Assembly: GCA_029964075.1 (NCBI GenBank)
Contig: CM057149.1
Span: forward strand, 6,892,465 to 6,956,464
Direction: 5' to 3'
Length of the DNA: 64,000 nt
DNA from: Patiria pectinifera
Taxonomy: Eukaryota > Echinodermata > Asteroidea > Valvatida > Asterinidae
The notes under the pieces are model-generated. The model was given only the letters and a program-made list of their open reading frames with translations, was not told the origin of the DNA and did not search any database. This document shows positions 21,162-31,999 of the stretch, piece after piece (position 1 is the stretch's first letter; each line of letters begins with the position of its first letter). Made by a program: the position numbers and the translations under genes.

Positions 21162-23335
21162 AGGCCGATCTGTTCTTTGAATTAAAGAAGAAAGAATTTG
21201 GAAGTTATAACTTACATCTAGCAATAAATAATTATCAAGAACACAATCTGTCACTGAGGTAACACACATATTTATTGGCAAAACCACTGCACCCTTCTGC
21301 AAGTTGCAATACTGATAATCTAGGCAAATACCATATGCTTAAGTTATACATGTATCTTATATACAGGCTATATGATAGGTCAAACTGCATACCTATAATT
21401 TGGATGGAAGTACATGTATTGAATTAGGTGGGAAAAAATTTGCTCTTTAGATTAACCCTCATTAAACTACATTGATCTTATAAATATATAACTGACCTTT
21501 TTTAGCTTTTAATTGGTAACTTGATTTAGTAACAGTTAACAAAACTTAGGTAAATGTGGCTAATTATAACATTATTTTCAATGTACCAATAAATACCAAG
21601 CTTTTAACAACGGTGAAATAAATTGAAAACCCCAAACTTATTAAACGAGGAATAATTTGTAAAATGAGTACACCAACTGGAATGTTATTATGAAATCTGT
21701 CGATCAACTTCTGTATGATTGGGAGAAATGGGGTATTCTCAGTCTTGCACATTTCCAGCAACCAGACTTCAAATGTTGGCATTTTGGTTTTTCAAAGCAA
21801 TTGATACACACTGATGAATAATCCTTCAATGTAATAATCATCCTCTCTTGGGAAAACTGGGCCCAAAAAAGATCCAATTTCTCATTTTCTAAAATTTCTC
21901 ATGTTTAAGCACTCTTGCTGATTGACTGTTTGCTAGAGACCTTTTGAAGTCGGGGTCTTTTGGCAATGAACTGAAAACAATATTCAACAAATATTTAAAA
22001 AGCTCAATTGTGTCACTAGATGCTCATAGTTTTTGTTTTGTTGGTACTCTAAGAATGTCTTAACAGCTGAAATAATAGTTCAATCAAAATGGAGTGGGTT
22101 CCACTCGTGACTTCTTCCAACATCAACTTTGCAAATGAATCTGTATCTCAGAAGGTTTCCCCAAAACGAATTGGCAAACAAAAAAGTAACTCCCATGACA
22201 AGTTGCAGGTCTAAAAAAAAAAGCAAATCTGAAATGAATTCACACTTTCACACGTATGTCTAATAACCTACAATCCAATGATGCGTTACTTTCATTGAAA
22301 ATTCTAAGTTAGCATCTTGTTAACAATTCACAATGTTCCTAGTTGCAATATTCTATTCAAAAAAATGTCAGAGAATATTTGTCTTCCAAGCAGTCAAGTA
22401 TTGTGCTTGTCAAGAAATAACCCCCCCCCCTAGAAAAAAGCTACATTGTAAATTATTTTCCAAACATTGAAAATGTTAAGGATACTAACAAAGGATTAAG
22501 TGGACTTTATTTGGTGTAAATGGTTTAAGAACCAGCTAGTAATGCACATAATAGCAATGGAATAAAGTAGGTCCTTAGAAGAACAAAACACATGACAATA
22601 ACGCAAATCCCATGTACACGTATATACAACCAACGAATGACTATTTACAGATAAACTACATGCTTGACATGTATACCTGAGGGTAAAAAATAGAACCATG
22701 TTCCCAATTCCTGCCACATCTGAAATGTGGGGATATAATCCAATAAAAAATATACAAAAATACAGGGGTCAGTTTATTATAAGCACAATCCCCCAAAAAG
22801 TTTGACAATAGTCAACATGAATTTCTAAGCGCTTGTAAACAATAAAATATATGTCAAGTCACAGCATTTTGCATTGTCACATAAAAGCACATTGGAATGA
22901 CTGTAAGCCTTTTTGCACAGTTTGCAACACACAATTATTTCATGCAAATGACTAGTACCACTGCACAGTAAAAACTGCAAAAAAAATACATTTCGTTTTT
23001 ACGCTGATCACAAAACACTGATTCAGAATCTGTGGGAAATTTGTCAAAACCGATACATGTACAAATTTTACCGATCTTTTGGAGCATTTGAATTACAGTT
23101 AAATTGAAAGATACTTTTAATTTTTGTTTTCTGCACGGTTGTTAAACATTTTGTTCAGAGCCTATTAATTATTTTTGTCCGAAAAATATTTTTCATTTCA
23201 GTAATTTTTGTTTACTTGCCTAGTCTTCACTGTTAATGAATCAATTGCACCATTAAGTATTTGGAAGAGCAATAGTAATTCTTGGAAAATTAATTTACTT
23301 CAATTTACTTGGTTATTTGCATGATTTTTTACCAC
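21162..23335. other. AT-rich intergenic desert
   Basis: Two kilobases with no recognisable exon, SINE or inverted repeat. Open frames are short and low in complexity. Confidence 0.45.
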
Positions 23336-23339
23336 GTCA

Positions 23340-24075
23340 CCACAAGTCAATCACATGTCATTCAAAAGTCAATGATGCGCTTCGAAAACTAGGCATTAAT
23401 CCTTATCATTGTTCATCCCCTGTTCCTTATGAACTGACTCGTGATTTAGTTGTGATTTAGCTGTGATTTAGTTGTGACTGACTTACGATTTACTTGTGAT
23501 TTATTTTTGTGTTTGATGTGCGATTGACTTGTGATTTACTTGTGATTGACTTGTGACTGACTTTGTGACTGACTTGTGATTGTCTTGTGATTGATTTGCG
23601 ATTGACATGTGATTGACTTGTGATTGGCATGTGATTGACTTTGTGATTGACTTGCGTTTGATTTGTGATTGACTTGCGTTTGACTTGTGATTGACTTGTG
23701 ATTGACTTTGAATTGACTTGCGATTGATTTGCGATTGATTTGTGACTGACTGGCAATTGACTGTGATTTACGTTGTGATTGACTTCTGATTTAGTTGTGA
23801 CTGACTTATGATTTACTTTGTGACTTACTTGTGATTGGCTAGTGATTGACTTTGTGACTGACTTGTGATTGACTTTGTGATTAACTTTGTGATTAACTTG
23901 TGATTAATTTGCGATTGACTTGTGATTGACTTGTGATTGACTTTGCGATTGACTTGTGATTAACTTTTGATTGACTTGTGACTGACTTGTGATTGACTTG
24001 TGATTGACTTGTGACTGACTTGTGGTTGATATGCGACTGACTTGCGATTGACTTGTGATTGACTTGTGACTGACT
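23340..24075. repeat. Minisatellite of about 11 bp (TTGTGATTGAC)
   Basis: From about 23440 to 24075 the unit TTGTGATTGAC or TTGTGACTGAC repeats some 50 times with variants (TTTGTGATT, TTGCGATTG). A few inverted copies (CACAAGTCAATCACATGTC) lie just before, at 23341-23375. The unit is too short and regular, and lacks spacers, for a CRISPR array. It ends 40 bases past the stop of the minus-strand gene, overlapping its likely 3' end region. Confidence 0.9.
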
Positions 24076-24093
24076 GGCTCACAACTCTGGTAA

Positions 24094-24099
24094 TTTATT
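24094..24099 (-). terminator. Polyadenylation signal of the coiled-coil gene
   Basis: AATAAA on the minus strand 18 bases after the TAA stop. The 3' UTR is therefore very short and runs into the minisatellite. Confidence 0.6.
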
Positions 24100-24116
24100 G
24101 TGGGCAACATGACGTG

Positions 24117-24227
24117 TTAGCGTAACGTCTGGCTCCAGTTGATGGGGTTATAGCGCAGCAACTCGCCCTCGCTCTGGTTCGTGTGGAGTCGACTCAGCTT
24201 CTTTTGTTGTTCTTTTAATTCCATTAA
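24117..24227 (-). CDS. Coiled-coil gene exon 5 (last)
   Basis: Acceptor CCCTTTACAG, 36 codons plus TAA. It encodes LMELKEQQKKLSRLHTNQSE followed by the end GELLRYNPINWSQTLR. Confidence 0.85.
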   Translation of the reverse strand, partial: LMELKEQQKKLSRLHTNQSEGELLRYNPINWSQTLR

Positions 24228-27200
24228 CTGTAAAGGGAAAGCAGAAAACAAAACTGTCAGGGTTTGGAGCTTGAAATGCACCCGTACTTCTTTGGTTAAA
24301 TTGGCATAGCTTCAGTCTCAAGTTAAAACAAGAAACTTTATAGGTTTTTTTATTGAACTGGACTAAGCACAAATGGCAGGGACCAAGTTAGCCAACATTC
24401 AGATCAGGATCTGACGTTTGAAACAATTTGGAGCGACTACATGTACCTTTAAATATCAACACGTGAAAAAGTTGCGGACATTTGCTCAATCACGTTCATG
24501 ACGCAGTAAATTCGCAATGAAAACTTGCTACGATTCCAAATGTTTAGCCAAATCATACCATACATGAAAGGATGCTCAAAATCAAGTCCTTCAATACATA
24601 CATGTACATTTTATTGCTGTTTATCATACAATTGATTAAAAAAATACTACATTTAAAATACTAGAACAATTTCAGTGCCAAGTTTTATTCATAAAATCAA
24701 CATGTGAACTGTTTTGCAATTTTGTTACAATATCTCTGAAGTAACATGAACTAGTCTACTCACGTCGTGTTGTACGTACCCATATTGTGTACATAGATTA
24801 GATTTGGGAGGCTAATTATCCTTACTCGCAGCTGGTATGCTGAATTGCAAAGGACGCGGCTACAACGTGGTCGTGCGCACGGCGCACGTAGGGCATGGCT
24901 GCTGGCTGCCCACCATCGACATATATGACACGGACGCACAGCCTGAGATGGAAAGTGTCTGATTTTTCCGGAGGGAGGAAAACGGAGGGGCCCAGAGAAA
25001 CCCCCTCGTGGCACAGGAGAACCAACGCACAACTCTCACTCACATGTGATGATCCATCCGAGAACTGAACGAACTGTGGTGGGTGAGAGCGCGAGCACTT
25101 ACACCACACGCCACCCGTGCCACATTGTCCGTTATCCGGTTAAAGTTTTCCATTATGCTTCGGAACCACTCCAGAGTATACTGAATGGAATATCAAACGC
25201 AAAGTTTGCCTGTCTGTAACAAAAATATGTACAGTTTGGGTCGACCTGAGTCACTCCTGATGCTAAGGTTCAGCCGGACTTGGGAATACCTGCCTGGCCT
25301 ATAATTTGTCAGTTTAGTCGAAATCTAAAGTTCAGGAACCAGACTTGTCATGAGCAATGGAAATTTAAACTCACCCTTTTGTTCTCATCTCTGAACTGTT
25401 GGAGGAAGGCCGACTTCTTCTGGAATGCTACATGGTCTTCCTCCAGGCACTTCCTATCGTAGCCGATAGCGCGATCGCTTTCCTCCATGCGTTCTAGCAG
25501 GTACCGCCTGTATGTTGATTCTCGGTCCGACATTTGACTCTTCAGTATTTCCCTTGTGTTTTTCCTACACAGAGAATACGAGAGAAACAATTCCAACAAT
25601 TCTTTCAGTGACTCAATCTTTTTATGAGAAATGAGTTTACAAGTTTCACCTGTAAAAATTATCACTTTTTAAACTGCTAACTTTTGAGCAACACAAAAAT
25701 GACACACTTTTGAATGGGACATCGAATGAAGACCATTTAATAAGGGAACAATTTGTGATGCGATGAAGCTACATGAGTCGTTTGTCGGGAATTTTCATTT
25801 GGAGATACAGGCCAAAATAGGGCCACTTCATCACATCACTTCATCACATCTCTTGGTGTTCCGATTTCCATAATTTTTGAACTAAAGATGGTATCAGCAT
25901 GTGGTTTTCACAGCAGTAATGCTGAGATTGTGCTCTTTTCAAATCTGTAATAAAAAATTTTTTGAACGGGGTCGACAAACGACTCATTTACCGTAGCTTG
26001 ATTGCATCACATTTCTTGTCAACTTTTTAATTATTTGCAGCCTGACAATAAATCAGTCTACCCAAGGAAAAACTGGTCCCCCCCCCTCGTCAACATTGAG
26101 GGTGGCCATATGCAGTCAACTAGCAGTAGCAAGGCAGAGCTGTTTGTGCCCAAAAGCACACTAAAATAAAAGCCTTTTTCAGAAGGTTGCATATGCCCAA
26201 AAATACAAAAACTAGTGCTTCTTTGTTCAACCAATGTAGTGTTTTTTTATGTAGTGAATACCTATTTCTCCAACACCGTTGTTATACTTTTTAGTACGTA
26301 TGCAAACTATATCAACTACATACGGTAAACACATGGAGGAATAGGGTACACATGTACTAATGTTTGTCTGCAAATGTGCTCTTCATGTTGCAACTCTGTT
26401 GTTTGAAGGACCCTCAGCGATCACCATGACACAGGCTTGAACAGGATGGCAACGGAAGTATGGCAGCATGAGCATAATGGTCACGGATGATAAATGAGGT
26501 CTCTTATCACAGGCATATATCAGAGTTTATTTGGGTATGTCAGAAATTAACCAGACTTGATTCAGAGAAAAAGCAAGCAATGATATGTTTTTTTAATGAG
26601 TTTGCCAATAATGTGGAGAAGGAACCATAGATGAGTTTATATTCTGTGAACATGCACACATCTTATATTTCCTTTCTATGAGTGGAATAAATATACAATT
26701 CATGGAAATAAACACACACACAAAAATGTATGCTAAGTAGCCACTTAAATATTGACAGTATTACGAAACTTTGTAAACGTATATTTTTGGCTATGCAGGT
26801 GCATTCACAATGTAGTACAACTCTGAATATTTCAAGCCCTTGTAATTTTTTTTAAAAAGCAAGATTTCAAGAAAGGAATAAAATCATGCAATAACATTCT
26901 CATCAAATGATGAAGTACAGCAATTTTTCAATTAAAGGGCCCGTGAAATAGATTTTTCTCTGATGCAATCATTGAAAATGCACCTTTGTATCCCATTTAA
27001 ATTTGTTTTCAATGTTCAGTTTGTCATTATGTAAAGGGCGTGTTTGTGCCTTTTGTGGTTTTTGTGCTATTGCCAATATTCATTAGCAAAACTGTGATGT
27101 AATTCAAGGCAAAAACTTCAAGGTTACAGCTACAGCACCAAATGTTGCCAAAATTTCAGATTTTTGGCAGTGGCACATTTTCTGCCTTTTTTTTTACGTT

Positions 27201-30200
27201 ATCTTTTAAGAGGGTAAACTCCAATCAGTGCAAGGCACTGCTTTCCATGGAGGCCCTCAGGTTAATGAGAACTATGAGACCCATTATGCAGCACCTATAT
27301 AAGGATTTACAAGGTGGTTCAGCGCATATTGCAGCCAATACCAGAAACACCAGGGCAAACCCCTTCTCTTAGTGATAAGTGTTACTGGGTTCTTTAACGT
27401 GCATTACACAACACACGGGACAACACACGGCTTTGCGTCCCATTCGAAGGACGAAGCAATAATGGTAAAGTGTCTTGCTCAAGAGCACAAGCACCATGTT
27501 CCCACGGCCAGGATTCGAACCCATGTATCAGGACACACGAGTCAAACACCATAACCATTGGACCACAGCACCCATTTGGTGATTCATTGTTTTAAATGAG
27601 AAAACTTTATGCACATATGTTCCCAACGAGCAAACATATATGTTCACAATTTGAACAGAAAAGCCCTAAACTAAAGGGTGTGTACCTTAAATGAAATTAG
27701 ATGAGATGTCTAATAGTTTTCTTACATTTTAGAAGAATGGAAAAATTGCACAAAATATGCTTTAAATAGTAAAAAAAAATATATTTTGTGGTTCCTATAA
27801 AACTTTTCCCTTGTCAAAAGCTCTATGTTATATATAATCCTATTATATACTGTAACAGTTTTTCTGGTGTTTACCTTTCAACTGATTGTGTTACTTATCA
27901 ATAACTGGGTGTGAAAGAGATAATTGGGGCAAACACCTTGCCCTGAATGCCATCACTTGATTGTACAACAATGAGTATTATCTCATAACCAAAGGTATTT
28001 GGCATGATTTACTTTAAGCCATGGAGGAAGGCAAACAGACAGCTCTATTTTTTCTGGGTTGCCAGGCCTCTGTTCATGGGCCAACATAATGTACATCCAT
28101 GTAGACAACACTTTTCGTGGGAAAATTGATGGAGACCTTCAAGAGAACAGTGCATGGGCTCAAAAAAGTGTCTACCACAAAATGCTAACATTTGTTTAAA
28201 GCAATAGTCCATCATTTGCAGCTATCCGAAGAGTAACTGGCGTAATTATTATTGAAAAACATACTTGGTTGAAAGATAGTTAGGGGACTAAACTCCCTGT
28301 GAAATTATTCATTCTGGCAAGCTGTCACTTTGAAGTAATCAACGAAAGAAGGCCTTTCCAACAGTGCGTCTTAAGACGCACCGTAGGAAAATTTAAATTA
28401 GTAGTTCGTTTTGTTATTCGGCGCAGCGCGCGCAAGCATTGGCACGACACACAGGCGCGCGCGATTGCTATAATTCGTCGGATCAGTGCGCAACATTGCA
28501 TAGCTACAATTCAAAACGAATTCAAAACATGATTCAGCAACTTTTGATTTGAAATTGAGATCCTAGAATGCTTTTTTTCTCGGAATATACATGTACAGCT
28601 GAAGCTGAGCTGAAACTTCATCAGGTTAGTTGTTCAGTATCCTTCATTAGATTTTGAACACTGTTGTTGCTTCAAACGAACAAAATGCACAAATTACAAA
28701 TGATGGACTATATCTTTAAAAGTGGAACACAAATGTGTAACAGGCGGTCATGGACATCTAGGAATTTTTTACATCTAGCTCCAAGACACATTTTCTTCAA
28801 ACTCAATGGCTCTTGAGTCTGGAGTGCTGAATGGTAATACAAAGCAACTGATGAAAACTGGTGTGCAAAATGAATACATTGCAGATTTTTTCACCGGATC
28901 GGTCGTATAAATCCCGCCCACGCCTATAGTATTAAAGCGCAAAGGAATTTCATGGTACACAATTTTGGACCTAAAAAAAATCAAGCCATTGGAGTTTTAG
29001 TCATCAATCCAGTACTAAACATGCTTCTTTTATAATGTTCTTCAAATGTATGGATGTGCTCTAGGATCACCATACATATAATTCTGAAGTGAATTACAAA
29101 TACATTTTGTAAGGTGCCCATCTTTTGCTGATAATTTGAACCAAACTTTGATGCTTGAAATGCATGTATGTACAGACAAGGCCAAAAAACAGCTACTGGT
29201 TCGGATGTAAACCAGGTTTCTCAATGTTTTCTCCGTAATGTAAGACATTATAAGGTGGATTTCTTGTGACACAGCTAGACCTTTGAAATAGGGTAGTTAA
29301 CAATCTTAAGAATGAAATTTTTGCAAAATCTAAATGAATTTGCACCTTTAACACGACTGTGTAAATAAACTATCTTATATAGATGACAATCACAGACGTT
29401 CCCCTGTCATACATCGGAACACCTGAACAGTGATTCAATTTAAAATGAAAATAGAAAAAATGCATCGAAATCTCATGGCCTCTAAATCAGGAACAGTCCT
29501 AGACTGGTAAGGGATGGGGGAGGGAGGGAGGACTTTTTTGCTGAAAAACAAATCAGAATTTTTAAATTTGGGAAAATATGGAGTATTTTCAGAACAAAAT
29601 GTAAACATTTTGCAAACCAACAACAGAATCCCTGGTATATTCTTCAACCCGAAAAAAGACTTACAAAGTTTGCTTCATGTACATACATGCAGGCGCGGTT
29701 GTACGGGGGGGCTAGGGAGGGCTTTAGCCCCCCCAAAATTTTGTCTAGCCCCCCCCCAAAAAAAAAAAAAAGAAAAGAAATTGTCAAAAGAAAAGAAGGA
29801 TTGGTCTCCCTATAGAAATCGTGACAAGGGTGGTGCATTTTTAGTTAATTGAGCCCCCCCCCCCCACCTATTGTTTTTCGTGTGTCTGGAGAAAATAACA
29901 TTTTCCAGCCTCCAAAAAAAAAAAATTCTGGATCCCTGATCCACCCCCCCAAAATATTGGTTCTAGAACCGCGCCTGCATACATGTACCCTATTGCACAG
30001 TTTATCCAATATACATGTACTTAAAACCCAGGTCATGTCTTACCTATAGTCTTCTTGTTCCACCTTAGATCCATAGAACGGCTTCATCCACCGGTTATGA
30101 GATTTGTGGTATTGTTCTCTCTTCATCAGTAGACTCCTCAGTTCGTTCTGGTAATGTGTGTCCGTCGTCTCCAGAGTGACCGTCCGTCCCAGCCGCTGGG

Positions 30201-30435
30201 GCTGCAGGGGGTTGAGTCGGGGCAGAGGCCTGCCGCCGTTGGCCGTCCGGGTCAGCCTCTCGTCCCAAGACTTGGACAAGCCCGTGGGCTGGCCGGCCCC
30301 GTCGTTGATGAAGGTCTTGGAGCTGGAGCGGCGGACCATAGAGGGCGCTGTTGAGGATGTTGGTATGACACTGACCCCGGTCTCCTGGGTGGTTAGCCTG
30401 GGCAGGGTGGGCAGGGTGCTCACTGGGGCTGACAT
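24117..30435 (-). CDS. Unnamed coiled-coil protein, four coding exons, ~256 aa
   Basis: Joined minus-strand exons: 30044-30435, 25375-25564, 25103-25180 and 24117-24227, with consistent phases (2, 0, 0) and consensus splice sites. I do not recognise the family. Residues 1-90 are low in complexity, rich in S/T/P (starts MSAPVSTLPTLP). From about residue 90 the protein is charged and predicted helical: NELRSLLMKREQYHKSHNRW, then ESTYRRYLLERMEESDRA, FLQQFRDENKR, LEWFRSIMENFNRITDNVAR and LMELKEQQKKL. The end is LLRYNPINWSQTLR. Small charged helical proteins of this kind are often axonemal or microtubule-associated, but that is only a guess. The ATG at 30435 is the first in frame: a TAG lies in frame upstream in exon 1. 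The 78-base exon 25103-25180 is phase-neutral and could be alternative. Confidence 0.8.
24228..25102. other. Intron 4 of the coiled-coil gene
   Basis: Mostly AT-rich. A G+C- and CpG-rich island at about 24830-25095 carries open frames on both strands. The plus reading is discussed under findings. None is convincing as an exon of this gene. Confidence 0.4.
25103..25180 (-). CDS. Coiled-coil gene exon 4 (26 codons, phase 0)
   Basis: Acceptor GATATTCCATTCAG, donor GGT|GTAAGT. It reads YTLEWFRSIMENFNRITDNV, then ARVACG. It is open, protein-like and phase 0 at both ends, so it fits between exons 3 and 5 without disturbing the frame. It could be constitutive or a cassette exon. Confidence 0.65.
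25375..25564 (-). CDS. Coiled-coil gene exon 3
   Basis: Acceptor CTCTGTGTAG, donor AGG|GTGAGT, 190 bases. It encodes KNTREILKSQMSDREST to FLQQFRDENKR and completes the split arginine codon of exon 2. Confidence 0.88.
25773..25988. mobile_element. Small MITE in intron 2 of the coiled-coil gene
   Basis: ATGAGTCGTTTGTCG at the left faces CGACAAACGACTCAT at the right, a perfect 15-bp terminal repeat around about 215 bp of non-coding sequence. Confidence 0.7.
27360..27576 (-). mobile_element. tRNA-derived SINE
   Basis: Minus strand: A-box region GTGGTCCAATGGTTATGG, B-box GGGTTCGAATCCTGG, then CTTGAGCAAGACACTTTACC and TAATGCACGTTAAAGAACCCA at the tail. The body is of a type frequent in marine invertebrates; the exact family name needs a repeat database. 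It lies in the large intron 2 of the coiled-coil gene. Confidence 0.85.
28196..28722. mobile_element. MITE, about 525 bp
   Basis: TTTAAAGCAATAGTCCATCA at the left end faces TGATGGACTATATCTTTAAA at the right end. The middle is GC-richer, with an inner palindrome-like GCGCGCGC pair near 28420-28460. No transposase is present. Confidence 0.75.
29683..29992. mobile_element. Inverted-repeat element with poly-C/poly-G borders
   Basis: ACATGCAGGCGCGGTTGTAC at the left faces GAACCGCGCCTGCATACATG at the right, each followed inward by long G or C runs (GGGGGGGCTAG, CCCCCCC). A relative with the same terminal motif lies at 33512-33895. Confidence 0.7.
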
Positions 30436-30466
30436 TGTGCTGGTACTCCTTAAAGGGCACCAGGGC
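30044..30466 (-). CDS. Coiled-coil gene exon 2 (start codon at 30435)
   Basis: Acceptor TTTTTGTAG before 30466 and donor G|GTAAGA after 30044. The first 31 bases are 5' UTR; 392 bases code from ATG at 30435. The coding part is markedly richer in G+C than its surroundings. An antisense open frame of 155 codons covers the same bases and is rejected. Confidence 0.85.
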
Positions 30467-31334
30467 CTACAAAAACAAACAACCCATGGCTATATTTATA
30501 TGCCTATTTGGCTATTTGTCAGTTTGTGTGTTTACATGGATCGTAAAATTGTAAATGAAATTAAATCGAATGAAATGTGTTGTTTTGAACTGAATCAACA
30601 TACATTAGGGGCCTATCAATCTTGAATCTTCCCTCCCATTTTTACCTCTTTACTAAAGTGTTCTTATTACTATTAGTATTACAAAATATTTGGCCTTAGC
30701 TTAGGCCTACATGTTTTTATCTATATAGAGGCTATCTCTACGGGAGCTGTATTGCTGTGAAATGCATTTTTCAACGGCTATGATATAGTTTGCGGAGCCT
30801 CCTGGATTCATCTTTGAATGAAATCACAAGGTGAGGTGATCAGTGATTGATGTGTTTGGCGTAGTCCGAGTAACTAGCATGACTAGGAATCTACGAATCG
30901 CCTTTTTTAACATTTGGTTTGGAGATGGTCGCCCGTCGCCCGACTATGTTTGGCGGCAGATAAATACGGAATTCGTTCCACCTCAGATTTCCTCAGATCT
31001 TATGGACAGAACTTTAATCTCCAGTTATGAGCAAAATTAAGGAAAAAGTTCCATACTCGGATGTCAATTTATCTGCTACCAAACATATTAATTGTCACCT
31101 CACGTTGTCATTTGAACCAAGAGAAATCCAGGGAAGTGTGTGTGAGAAAAAAATTTAAAAAAAATGTTTTTTTTTTTTTTTACATTTTGGATGCATAGAA
31201 CGTGCAACTTGAAGCAAGCGCAGCCGTCAAACTGATTGAAGTGGCTGAAAAGACAGCGATGACGTACTTTAGTTTATTTCAATGGATACTTCAAATACGT
31301 CCAAAGATTGATTATTGCAACGGAAGCATTGCAA

Positions 31335-31440
31335 CAGCGATCGTGCGCGGCCTAGTGGTTAAGAGTCTCGTGTATATAGCAGGCGTCAGAGGTTCGAATC
31401 CCGATGAAGTAACTGACTGATTAATAAATAGAAATTAAAA
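31335..31440 (+). mobile_element. Short tRNA-derived SINE
   Basis: A-box GCGGCCTAGTGGTTAAGAG and B-box AGAGGTTCGAATCCCG are spaced as in a tRNA. An AT-rich tail follows (TTAATAAATAGAAATT). The cloverleaf is imperfect, so I call a SINE rather than a tRNA gene. Confidence 0.65.
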
Positions 31441-31473
31441 TTAATTTAAGGCCCTAAACTAGGGCCTTATTAC

Positions 31474-31633
31474 GGTAATCCTTACTTTTAGGACCCCGTT
31501 CCTATATAGGAAGGGAAAGACTCACCAAAACAGTTGACTAAATGACACTCAAAATTGACATTCTGATACTTCGTGGCACATTTGAACAACAGAACTCGTA
31601 AAAAATAGAGGTGTCCTAAAAGTAAGGATTACC
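31474..31633. mobile_element. 160-bp MITE with 8-bp target-site duplication
   Basis: Terminal repeats GGTAATCCTTACTTTTAGGA and TCCTAAAAGTAAGGATTACC are perfect over at least 20 bp. CTTATTAC occurs directly on both sides (31466-31473 and 31634-31641). An 8-bp duplication suggests mobilisation by a hAT- or P-type transposase. It sits in intron 1 of the coiled-coil gene. Confidence 0.9.
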
Positions 31634-31817
31634 CTTATTACTTTGAGTATGATGTGTATTATTAGGCCTAATTGACATAAATTACGTCAATAGACAATGA
31701 CACTGAAAGTGCGCAGCATTTAGCTTTTTTGTATACAAAGCTATCTGGGGCGAGTTGGTAATTACTCAGTCAAGTTTAGATTCTGTTTTTCAAAGACAAA
31801 CAAACCAGATAACTTAC

Positions 31818-31960
31818 CCGCTTGTCCTGTCTGTAACTCCCTCTTTCCTATCTTAGGTCTGTGGAACTTTTGAAATTAAATTCGGAAATTTAGAAGTCCA
31901 AACTGAAGCTCGATCATTGAGAACGCGAACTTACTAGCCGACCGCGGAGACTGCACACGC
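31818..31960 (-). other. Non-coding first exon and promoter of the coiled-coil gene (approximate)
   Basis: A strong donor, CGG|GTAAGT, lies at 31817/31818 on the minus strand. All frames joined to exon 2 close upstream of the ATG at 30435 (in-frame TAG about 30 bases before the donor), so this exon is 5' UTR. The 5' boundary is a guess. A TCACGTGA E-box-like palindrome lies near 31985. Confidence 0.45.
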
Positions 31961-31999
31961 AATTTTGCTATGAGGGCGTTTCTAATCACGTGACAGCAA

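Noticed and set aside
23440..24075. CRISPR-like regular array
   Set aside because: The unit is about 11 bp with no spacers, in a eukaryotic genome. It is a minisatellite.
24850..24968. Additional minus-strand exon of the coiled-coil gene (AVRPCHICRWW...)
   Set aside because: It is open with passable splice sites, but the peptide is rich in R, C and W, unlike the charged helical protein around it. It reflects a CpG-rich patch.
30158..30625. 155-codon plus-strand open frame
   Set aside because: It is antisense to the well-supported exon 2 of the coiled-coil gene.
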